Positions 56,201 through 64,000 of a stretch of DNA of 64,000 nt are shown here, in pieces (the stretch's first letter is position 1; the number at the start of each line of letters is the position of its first letter). The translations under genes and the position numbers were made by a program. The notes below the pieces were generated by a model. That model had not been told where the DNA came from. It saw nothing but the letters and a program-made list of their open reading frames with translations, and searched no databases. The DNA lies in the NCBI GenBank assembly GCA_947650285.1, contig CANTFL010000491.1, forward strand, positions 36,951 to 100,950, in the 5' to 3' direction. This DNA is from Hyaloperonospora brassicae. Lineage: Eukaryota > Oomycota > Peronosporomycetes > Peronosporales > Peronosporaceae.

Positions 56201-56735
56201 CTTGTGTTTTAGAAAAAAGAGTGAAGTGGTCATGGAACGCCGAGTGCCAGCGTTACTTTGAAGGTATCAAGCAAAGATTGATGCAACCGCCCATCTCGGC
56301 GACTGCAGGTCAGGACAGACCATTTTATGTGGTCTGTAACGTCAGCGATTTTGCAATCCGCTGTGCGTTAATGCAGTTCGACGCAGATGGCACATAGCGC
56401 GTCATCTGTTATCTGTCGCATCAGCTGCAAACAGATGAGCGCAATTACCCAGTGCATGACAAGGAACTCCTTCCCATGAAGTACGCACTGGCTAAGTTTC
56501 GCGTCTATCTCCTTGGAGATAGACCGTTCATCGTGTATACCGACCATACGTCCCTACGCACGGCCGTCAACAGCCCACACCTCTCGCAAATAATGGCGAG
56601 GTGGCTGTCTTTCTTCGCGGAGTACAACTTCTCCGTGGAGTATAAACCAGGACGACTAAACGTCGTCGCTGATGCGCTTTCGCGCCGTCCCGATTTCGAG
56701 CCGGTCGCACAATTCAACAGTGAGGATAAGCCCAA
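56201..56735 (+). pseudogene. Element C RNase H
   Basis: FYVVCNVSDFAIRCALMQ (the first Asp is Asn, VCNVS for VCDVS), a TAG at 56395-56397, then the long frame 56452-57201 with YPVHDKELLPMKYALAKFRV, FIVYTDHTSLRTAV and VEYKPGRLNVVADALSRRPD. The Asp-to-Asn change would by itself impair catalysis. Confidence 0.88.
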
Positions 56736-58245
56736 CGTTGCGACACTGACAGCCAGTGTTCCGTCGTCAAGCTTACTTTACGACGTACGAAAGGCATACG
56801 CAGAAGATAAGGATCTTCTGCGAATAATGGAGCATCTGGTGCATCCATCCAGTAAATCATTAAAGAATTTACTGGCTTTGTACCGATCCTCATCGGATCG
56901 GTACACAACGCGTAACGGACTGTTATATTATACATCCGTTGACGGCGACACGCCTCGTGTCGTTGTACCCTCTCATCATGATTTGCGATTACGCATCATG
57001 TATGAGTGTCACGATGCCCCAACAGGTGGCCATCGTGGGAGAGAAAAGACTTACCTCACGGTAAGTCGTGACTATTACTGGCCCCGCCAGTATCTGTTTG
57101 TACGCAAGTACATACGTGCTTGCGAGGTTTGTCAACGGGTGAAGCCTATTCCTTCATCCCGTGCGCCATTGCAGCCTCTGCCTGTTCCGACAGAGTGCTA
57201 ACAGTCCATTTCAGTGGACTTCGTCTTCGGGAAACCCGAAGACGCTCACAAGAATAATGGCATTCTTGTGTTTGTTGATCGGTTCAGCAAGATGGTCCAT
57301 CTTGCTGCTGTCCCTGAGTCGATCAAGGCTCAAGGTTGTGCTCGTGTCTTTCTTGACACAGTGTTTCGACGTCACGGGTTGCCCCGTGAACTCGTATCCG
57401 ACCGTGACCCTCGGTTCACGGCAGCATTTTGGCAAATCGTGTTCCGTTCTCTTGGAACACGATAAAAGATGTCTACTTCTGACCATCCGGAAACAGATGG
57501 TCAGACGGAACGTGCGAACCGTGTCCTCGAAGAGATCCTTCGAGGATGTGTCCACTCGTTTCCAAGTTGGAGCGAATTCCTTCCGATGGTGGAATTCGCC
57601 ATCAATAATTCGGTGCATGCTTCAACACAGCACACACCGTTTTACGTGAATGGTTTACGCCATCCACGTGTGCCCGCCCTTCTAGAGTGTGACTTTTGGA
57701 TAAGGGGGGGGGACTCGCTCGAGAAAAAACCGTTTTGGCTCTTGCTCATCACGTGTCGACGCCAACGTCGTCACGTATGATGCCGATGTCGATCAGGTCG
57801 ACATCGGTGAAGAACACCACCTCAATAATAGTGGCAACGCTATTACTGAATCGGATGATGATGACGATGCTGTTAAATTCAGCATCGTCAACGATTATTC
57901 CAGCGGGGAAGAAGACAACCTCGCTGAAGAAGGGAACAATCTCTTAGCAGTGCGCACGAAGCGCTCTGAAAGACAAAACAACGAGTCAGCAGAGAACTTC
58001 CTGCTGACTCGAGAGGCGGTAGTCCGTTTCGTTCAGGACTCCATCGCAAATGCGGTGGACCGCCAGAAACGGAACGCAGACAATAATGGACGAGCAAATG
58101 TTCTTTCATTTAAAGTTAATGACCTAGTACTACTGTCTACGGTAAACTTGCCTGGACATGCAGTCACAAGTGTCGGCAGTAGTAAACTACTGCCGAAATA
58201 CATTGGGCCATTTCGAGTGTTGCATCGCAAGGGCAATGCATAAAC
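56736..58245 (+). pseudogene. Element C integrase
   Basis: HHCC finger intact within 56452-57201: MYECHDAPTGGHRGREKTYL then ACEVCQRVKP. A TAA at 57199-57201 interrupts, then the core 57214-57465 (VDFVFGKPED, LVSDRDPRFTAAFW) and, after TAA 57463-57465, 57469-57780 with TDGQTERANR complete the DDE triad. The C-terminal module (57950-58243) ends LLPKYIGPFRVLHRKGN, the GPF/Y-type motif (GPF). Confidence 0.92.
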
Positions 58246-58925
58246 GATCGAATTGCCACGTAAGATGCGCACGCATCCTACGTTCTACGTGGGGCGACTC
58301 AGACCGTACTGTCGGTACGAGCCTTCTTCTTCCGATGAAGATAGCCCCCACGTTCAAGAACATCCATCAAGTTCTTGCGTTCGCGCTCCAGACGATCCGT
58401 CTGGTCGCGCAGATAAGATACCTCGGACCTCAACCGAGATACCTCCCCGCGAGCTGTCGCCAGCTCGCCGGAAAGGAGCGGACATCCCGCTCGACTTGAA
58501 GCTGCGCTGTGGCATAATCAGCGCGATCTCTCGCCCGATCAGCCTCGCAATCCATGCGGTTCTTCCGCACGGTATCAGTCAAAGCGTAGCGCCGGTCGCG
58601 CTCGTGCTTCAGTCCTCGCGCACTTCATCGATTGCGCGATCCATCTCGTAAGGCTCGAGATGGTGAGCCGAATCATCTGGAGGAGGTCTTTCCTCCTCCA
58701 CCACATCCTTTGGTGGATTCTCACGGTGGTCAACGCTTTCTAGTGGAGCGTATCTTGAATTACCGTGACGATTCAGGATCAAGGACGAGCTACCTCGTCC
58801 AGTGGCGGGGGTATCCACCCTCTTGGAACAGCTGGGAGCCCCGCTCTCAGCTGATGATGGACATTGAAGGTCTCGTCCGACTGTATGACGAAACTCATCC
58901 GATTGGTCCGAGGGCCCATCGGTAA
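58246..58925 (+). pseudogene. Element C pol tail with chromodomain
   Basis: KMRTHPTFYVGRLRPYCRYE (58262-) opens the tail; the frame runs to 58651, then shifts into 58632-58925. That frame carries GGQRFLVERILNYRDD and YLVQWRGYPPSWNSWEPRS, a complete chromodomain, ending at TAA 58923. The linker between integrase and chromodomain is the segment antisense to the coiled coil. Confidence 0.9.
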
Positions 58926-59896
58926 ACACGCGCCCTAGGCGCTTGTAGACGGATTGCAAGTTTGCAATCGCGTCACGCATCTCAGCCGAGATGTGTGCCC
59001 TTCCCCAGGGCGAATTTAGGGAATGCACATCCCTATGTGCACGCTGCGAGTTGTCAACACAACTCGCACAAGGGTCTCCCCATGTGAGGCAAGGAATGTC
59101 TGCCTCACTCGACAAACAGTGCAACGAGTACCTTGCACCGGTTGGTGTTCGCTTTTCAAACTTGACGCGTACCGCTTCAAGTTTCTTAAGCCACCCTTCT
59201 CGTCCAAAATTCTTTACGATTTAAACGAACGCGTTCCACCCAGCCAAAAGCGAGGCTTTGTCACGCTTTTGGTTGCTGTTGTACCATCGATGTCTAAGGA
59301 AGACATCGAGATAAAATCTTCCTCAGCGTGAAAGTTACTGGCGCTGGGATCCAAGCCGTGAAGCTCAGTTGCATCGAATAAGGGTATTCGATGGTGTTGG
59401 CTTGTCTCGTGAGACAATCCATTGATGAGCCGTTCAGGCATACGCCACGGCTTCAGATCATCACGCTTCACAGTGGTACCCTTGTCGGTACCACGGTTGT
59501 CAGTATGAAGATGGCTTGCACCATCGTCAAGTCGCTCGTGCGAAGGAGCACGAGTTGATCGCGGTGATGAGCAATCATACTCATCACCAGACTCATCATC
59601 ATTGCCGAACAGACTGTGACACATGTCACGAGTCCGTACGTCCAGCGGTATCGTGGATGAATGAGGTACCGCCGGTGAACGAGACGCCTCCAAAGGCTTT
59701 TCCGAGTCAGACATATCTGACTTGGCAGAATTGATGACCTCTATGTCGAGGTCATCATGCGCACGCGGTGTGATACCGCGTGCACCTGCAGCACCTGTTG
59801 CTGCAGGCGGGAACGAGCAGCAGACGACGAATCGTCTGCCGCAGATGCTGGCACAGCACCGGGCTGTGTAGGTCTTGAGTCACCCCGCATAGACAT
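58299..59896 (-). pseudogene. Element C antisense ORF (reference copy)
   Basis: The clearest copy. ATG 59896 (MSMRGDSRPTQPGAVPASAA) lies 130 bp inside the 3' LTR. A shift near 59815 leads to AATGAAGARGITPRAHDDLD and a clean 166-codon frame 59214-59714 (SDSEKPLEASRSPAVP; DMCHSLFGNDDESGDEYDC; FISMSSLDIDGTTATKSV). Next is the clean 171-codon frame 58609-59124 (CLTWGDPCASCVDN; AEMRDAIANLQSVYKRLGRV). The tail is ERDRRYALTDTVRKNRMDCE, then SRLRSEVSYLRDQTDRLERE, then MDVLERGGYLHRKKKARTDS, stop at 58299. About 530 codons in all, with three shifts. N terminus acidic and Ser-rich, a Cys-containing middle, a coiled-coil end. No known domain. 59000-59896 has no sense protein, so conservation there cannot be a shadow. 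Confidence 0.7.
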
Positions 59897-59988
59897 GTTA
59901 ACTATGCGGGGTCGGGTGAAAAGTGAATGGAACGGACCCAACAAGTGCTCCCTGTCCCAATGGTGCCCAATGGGTGGCCACCAGATTT

Positions 59989-60027
59989 TTGATAGTCACA
60001 CGGTGACTATCCGTTAAGGGTGGGTGA
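59989..60027. promoter_or_regulatory. Palindrome and polypurine tract before element C 3' LTR
   Basis: GATAGTCACACGGTGACTATC (about 59990-60010) is a 9+9 inverted repeat with a 3-bp loop. It is followed by AAGGGTGGGTGA, the polypurine tract, and the LTR at 60028. The same layout exists in A and D with different stem sequence. Confidence 0.65.
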
Positions 60028-60422
60028 TGTAACGGGGCAGCCCGTTACATGGATATTGTCATTTAGAAGAGATAATGAAAATAAAGAATATTATGTTGAA
60101 TATTCTTTTAGCAATATCACCAATGGTGGTGATATTAATGGGTCGACCAGATAGTCTGCTCATTGGTTGATATCTTGACGACATCAATCCACCAATCGCC
60201 GCAAGACGCGCGCAATGAGTGGTAAGTAGACGTCGTCATACATTCAGTTAGATTAGTATAATTAAGCTAAGTCAAACAGAGAGACAGTGGTTAAAGACTT
60301 AATTATATTAATATAACAGTTAAACTTTTCCCTTGTCTACGCTTCTTCGTCTGCCTCGTGTACGTCTGTCTGGCGCACCAAAACCCTTGCGTTAAGTTCA
60401 CGCAAGGGTGTGCCCCGTCACA
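60028..60422 (+). repeat. Element C 3' LTR
   Basis: 395 bp, TGTAACGGGGCAGCCCGTTA to GTGCCCCGTCACA. It starts with the LTR hairpin, then AAGAATATT..AATATTCTT, and ends after the hairpin CCCTTGCGT..ACGCAAGGG (60389-60409). Confidence 0.92.
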
Positions 60423-60429
60423 CAAATCG

Positions 60430-61190
60430 TGTCCTCGAAGAGATCATTTGAGGATACGTCCACTCTTTCTCGAGTTGGAAGACTTCCTACTGATGATGGA
60501 AATCGCCAACAATAATTCGGTGCATGCTTTAACCTAGCACACACTGTTTTTCGCGAATGGTTTACGCTATCTGCGTCCGCTCACCCTCTTAGAGTGTGAC
60601 TCTTCGATAGGCGTGAGGGACTCGCTCGAGAAAAAACCGTTCTGGCTCTGGATCATCACGTGTCGACGCTTAAGCCGTTACGTATGATGCCAATGTTGAT
60701 GAGATTGACATCGAAGAAGAAAACCGTCTCAATAATAGCGATGGCGCTATTATTGAGTCAGATGATGATGACGATGCTGGTATTTTCAGCACCGCCAACG
60801 ACTATTCCTGAGAGGATGACGACACCTTCGCTGATTAACAGAGATAGGAGAGGGATCTAGCTACAGTTCGCAAAAGGCGAGCTGAACAAAGCAATTTCTC
60901 GTTAGCAGAAGGATTTCGGCTGACTTGAGAAGCAGTGGTCCGTTTTGTACAGGATTCTGTCGCTTACGCGGTGGACCGTCAGAAACGGAACGCTGACAAG
61001 AATGGAAGATCCAATGTTCTCTCATTTGCTGAGAGAGACTTAGTACTACTTTCTACGGTACACCTACCTTGACACATAGTAACTAATGTGGGCAGTAGCA
61101 AACAACTGCCCAAGTACATCACTATTTTTCGTGTGCTGCGCAGACAAGGAAAAGCAGACACGATCCAGCTTCCACGTAGGATGCGCACGC
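60430..61190 (+). pseudogene. Element D integrase C-terminal remnant
   Basis: Degraded text aligning to 14730-15480 of copy A: DDGNRQQ-type and NSVHALT-type pieces at 60490-60530, the acidic stretch near 60680-60840, and a GPF/Y-like segment QLPKYITIFRVLRRQGK at 61100-61155 that leads into frame 61088-61642. The catalytic residues are upstream of the truncation and are absent. Confidence 0.75.
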
Positions 61191-61193
61191 ATC

Positions 61194-62979
61194 CTACGTC
61201 CTACGTGGGGCGTCTCCGCTCGAACTGTCAGTACGAACTGACTTTCGACGATGAAGATAGCCCCCACGTTTTAGAACCTTCATCAGGCTCTTGCGCTCGC
61301 GATCCAGACGATCAGTCTGGTTGCGCAGTGAAGGGACCTCTCGACGTAGCTCAGAGATTTCTCTGCGAACTATCTCCAAATCTTTGTCCGAGGAGCGGAC
61401 ACCGCGCTCGACCTCAAGCTGTGCATGGGCGTAATCGTCACGATCCTTCGCACGTCCAGTCTCCCGATCCTTCCGGCGCTTCCGTACAAGATCGGTTGGA
61501 GCGTAGCGTCGGTCTCTCTCGTAATCCAAATCCTCGAGCTATGCAGAGATTGCGCGATCCATCTCGTATAAGTCGAAATGGTGAGTCGAACGACTTGAAA
61601 GAGGGCTCCTTCTCCCCCGCATTCTTTGGTCGAATCAAATGATGGTGAACGCTTCCTTGTGAAGCTTATCTTGAACCACTGTGTAGATCCAGGAATAAGG
61701 ATGAGTAACCTCGTTTAGTGCCGGGGTATCCATCCTCGTGGAAAAGCTAAAAGACCAGCTCTCAGTGGATGGTGTATGTGCCCGGTCTCGTCAAACAGTA
61801 CAACCAGAAGCACCTGTTAAAGATGGAGGGCCATCGTCGAACGAACGCCCGGCGCGTTCGTAAAAGGATTGTAACGTCTTCATCCTCTTGTGCATCTCAC
61901 ACGAGATGCGCGCCTTCCGATACGGCTGATTCGGGAAGAAGGCTTCCCTAGGGGCCCGAACAGAGTTGGTTATACAACTCTGACATTTTCTCCCCACAAG
62001 GGGCAAGGTAAACCTGCCTCTCAAGACAATCGGTGCAATTTAAACCGAGCACCGGTTTATGATTTCTGTTCAAACTTATTGCGAGCTGGAGGAAGTAGGT
62101 CCAGCCAAGTGTCACGGACTACATTCTCAATTTTGCCGATGATAACATTTCACACCTGAACCAGCGAGAACTCGTCTCGCTTGTGGTTACCGTTGTACCA
62201 TCGATGTCTAAAAACATTGATGTAAAACGCATGCTCAGTGCGATAATACTTTGCACTGGAATCAAGGCCATGGATCCTTGACGAGCCAAAGAGTGATATT
62301 CGACAATTCCCAGTGGTATAGCCATACCACTCTCTCAGATCGCTTAAGATTGGCATCCATGGTTTATGTTGAGGAGCAGATCGTAACGCCTCACGATCCT
62401 GCTCCTCTTGCGTGGTGTCAACGTAAGCACTGGCACCACGATCGCCGCAAGACCTCGTATTACTGCGACTGTGCCTACGATGAATCCGCGAGAGTCATCA
62501 ACATCGTCATGAGGACTTACGTCCTCATGCTGCACACCCGTCTCGTATGAATACGAGCGCGATCGGTTTGATCCCGGTGACGAGTTTTCGAAATAGTCGG
62601 ATGAGCCGAACATATCATGCCGCAATTTAGGATTGAGACTGCCGCGAAGCGCAGCAGTTTTCGATTCCGCATCCGTACGGTCGGGCTTTGCGGACGGCTT
62701 GGAGTCGGACGGGGAATCCGAATCGCCCGAATAAGTCACCTCTAAACCGGGACCATGGTCGATGGGACTACCACCCGCGGCCGTAGCTGCGGGTGAAGAA
62801 GCTACACGTGGAGGAATACATGCACCTGCAACTATGGGTGTTGCAGGCTCCTTATTATTAGCAGCAGGCTTATTATCGCCTGCTGCCGAGTCTTGAGTGT
62901 CTTGCTCTTCGGCTTCACTTATCCGTGCAGCCGATTTAGATGCAGTCTTCCTCGCGGAGCGCATGTTCGGACTCGTCAT
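61194..62979 (-). pseudogene. Element D antisense ORF
   Basis: The longest intact piece of the antisense ORF: one frame from ATG 62979 (or 62964, MRSARKTASKSAARISEAEE) to 62344, about 212 codons, with DTQDSAAGDNKPAANN, SDSDSPSDSKPSAKPD and LRHDMFGSSDYFENSSPGSN. It continues in other frames: MFLDIDGTTVTTSE (62119-62325), a middle part 61791-62024 (CQSCITNSVRAPREAFF; MKTLQSFYERAGRSFDDGPP), and a coiled-coil tail 61194-61529 (EISELRREVPSLRNQTDRLD; VLKRGGYLHRRKSVRTDS). Sense pol in this element is ruined, yet this frame is long. It gives the N terminus of the family. Confidence 0.7.
61640..61951 (+). pseudogene. Element D chromodomain remnant
   Basis: Aligns with the chromodomains of A and C, but with stops. 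Readable pieces are GYPSSWKS in one frame and VYVPGLVKQYNQKHLLKMEG (61769-). The cage residues are lost. Confidence 0.65.
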
Positions 62980-63069
62980 GCGCTGCAAAGTCGAAATGAG
63001 AAGGGAAAGACTAACAAGTGCTCCCCGTCCAAAGAGCGACAAGACAATGGTCTCTCTGTCACCAATGAA

Positions 63070-63114
63070 TCAATCACTCACTATAGTGACTGATGGTTAA
63101 GGGGGAGGGGGTGA
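63070..63114. promoter_or_regulatory. Palindrome and polypurine tract before element D LTR
   Basis: CACTCACTATAGTGACTGA (63074-63092) contains TCACTATAGTGA as in copy A. A purine-rich tract, AAGGGGGAGGGGGTGA (63099-63114), runs to the LTR start at 63115. Confidence 0.65.
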
Positions 63115-63583
63115 TGTAACGGGGTGAGCCCGTTACATATAAATTGGTACGAAAGTACCAATTTTGAATAGAATCTATTTGGATAATATTCAATCGATAC
63201 ACTCGAAAAAAGCGACGTTGTCGAAATATTAATTCTAAAGGTAATATCCGTGGAGGGGTCCACTTCTTGGTTGGTGTACCGTGTGCATAACCAATTGAAC
63301 CACCAATCGCTGCTGGACGCGCGCAATGGGTGGTGGACAGAAGACCCACGTAAAAGACAGAAGTTTAATACGGTTAGAATAAGACGAATGATGATTTAGT
63401 AAGAAACATAACTATATTTAATAACAGTTCTACTTTCCTCTCAAGACAGAGCTTTCGGGTTCTGTATTTTCTTGGTCGGGCTTCCTCACGCCACGTGTAC
63501 GTGACGTCGGGCGTACCCACCCTTGTATTGTTATCAATACAAGGCCTTGCTCATTCATCTGAGCAAGGGCGTGCCCCTTTACA
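63115..63583 (+). repeat. Element D 3' LTR
   Basis: A full 469-bp LTR, TGTAACGGGGTGAGCCCGTT to GTGCCCCTTTACA. It shows the three start hairpins (the second as ATTGGTAC..GTACCAAT) and two end hairpins (TTGTATTG..CAATACAA and CTTGCTCA..TGAGCAAG). Confidence 0.92.
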
Positions 63584-63620
63584 TGCGCCTCTTGCTATCA
63601 TCCGTGTAAACAGCCATTAT

Positions 63621-63839
63621 ATGCTGCTGAGCCTCCTCCTGCTCGTCCTGAAAAACGCACATGGGAGTACTATGACAGCCGATGAACTGACATCGCCCTC
63701 GTCGCTGGCCCATACGGCCTTTGTCGATCGTGGAAGGGCTCTTAATACAGCGGCGGCCGTTTGCATTTGTGTCCACGACGCTCGCAATGAACGATACCAG
63801 TGGGGCGAGAGCGCTGCTGAATACTCACTACAAGGGTAG
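63621..63839 (+). CDS. Short hydrophobic-start ORF next to D's LTR, uncertain
   Basis: 72 codons from ATG 63621, starting MLLSLLLLVLKNAHG, which could be a signal peptide, followed by a polar region without motif or RxLR. Another frame just upstream (63584, MRLLLSSV then stop) also begins like a signal peptide, so a frameshifted secreted-protein remnant is possible. The DNA to the window end (63840-64000) stays open in one frame (YDIGVFLSGLSHLLLANSV). Low confidence; chance is possible. Confidence 0.25.
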   Translation: MLLSLLLLVLKNAHGSTMTADELTSPSSLAHTAFVDRGRALNTAAAVCICVHDARNERYQWGESAAEYSLQG

Positions 63840-64000
63840 TAGCTGCTGAGGTGCTGCCGCCTCTTGTTGCAGGACGCGTCCGCCGCGCTCAGACTGCTAC
63901 TTAGAGCGCCTTGATAGTCTGTTCTACAGTCGTGTACGACAATACGATATCGGTGTGTTTCTGTCCGGGCTATCTCATCTCCTCCTCGCTAACTCAGTCC

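Larger units (their letters stand above)
52465..60422 (+). mobile_element. Element C: best-preserved lineage-T Gypsy retrotransposon
   Basis: 5' LTR 52465-52875 and 3' LTR 60028-60422 belong to the same subtype (both with AAGAATATTATGTTGAATATTC). Internal order is complete: primer site, gag, protease, reverse transcriptase, RNase H, integrase, chromodomain, antisense ORF, polypurine tract. It has fewer stops than A or B and supplies the reference for what they lost. The left neighbour is a fragment of another T LTR and the right neighbour is integrase sequence of element D, so C lies inside or against older T copies. CGTGG on the left and AAATCGTG on the right do not form a clean target duplication. 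Confidence 0.92.
60423..63583 (+). mobile_element. Element D: 5'-truncated lineage-T Gypsy retrotransposon
   Basis: It begins abruptly inside the integrase (aligning with the RVLEEI codons of A, C) right after element C's 3' LTR, and ends with a full LTR (63115-63583). Everything upstream of the integrase is absent. An LTR fragment of D's subtype sits left of C at 52324-52464, so C may have inserted into, or recombined with, D, with loss of D's 5' two-thirds. Confidence 0.88.

Noticed and set aside
1..64000. tRNA, rRNA or other structured RNA genes
   Set aside because: No cloverleaf-like block or rRNA-like conserved stretch was noticed; a covariance search was not possible here.

Overview
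The window is a eukaryotic, transposon-dense segment, most likely from a peronosporalean oomycete (Phytophthora / downy mildew type). This rests on the Ty3/Gypsy proteins, which look like oomycete families, on a secreted cysteine-rich repeat protein whose start region carries an oomycete-like initiator, and on compact intron-poor genes. No cultured species can be named from sequence alone. About 80 percent of the window is LTR-retrotransposon DNA in several nested layers. Only two chromosomal genes look intact: a secreted alpha/beta-hydrolase (34139-35800, minus) and a secreted protein with five six-cysteine repeats (50203-51039, plus).

Layout. 1-3480: decayed tail of a Gypsy element of lineage H, then an LTR and 5' leader of the same lineage. 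About 3495-23511: a second lineage-H element (H1) on the minus strand. Its reverse transcriptase gene was split by a Gypsy element of lineage T (copy A, 9801-17854, plus). 23512-24173: AT-rich spacer. 24174-32229: copy B of the same T element, on the minus strand, with a near-matching 5-bp target duplication. A and B form an inverted repeat with arms of about 7.9 kb that are more than 99 percent alike internally. 32230-38537: AT-rich DNA and the hydrolase gene. 38538-47350: a third Gypsy element (E), with an H-lineage LTR/leader fragment lying between gag and protease. 47351-52323: decayed DNA plus the cysteine-repeat gene. 52324-63583: the best-preserved T element (C) joined to a 5'-truncated T element (D). 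63584-64000: a short hydrophobic ORF and the window edge.

How the parts work. Each complete T or E element reads LTR, primer-binding site, gag (zinc knuckle), aspartic protease, reverse transcriptase, RNase H, integrase, chromodomain, polypurine tract, LTR. All copies here carry stops or frameshifts and should not move on their own.

The main unexpected result is a second, antisense reading frame in the 3' part of every element long enough to show it (A, B, C, D, E, H1, and probably the remnant at the left edge). It starts just inside the 3' LTR, runs back toward pol, and ends in a charged coiled-coil segment. Its protein sequence is recognisably shared between diverged copies, including stretches past the end of pol where no sense protein exists. 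Secondary results are: gene-conversion-like boundaries in the A/B inverted repeat; a U5/primer-site deletion shared by A and B; and LTR hairpins that keep pairing through compensating substitutions. All identities were judged by eye; no database search or structure prediction was run.
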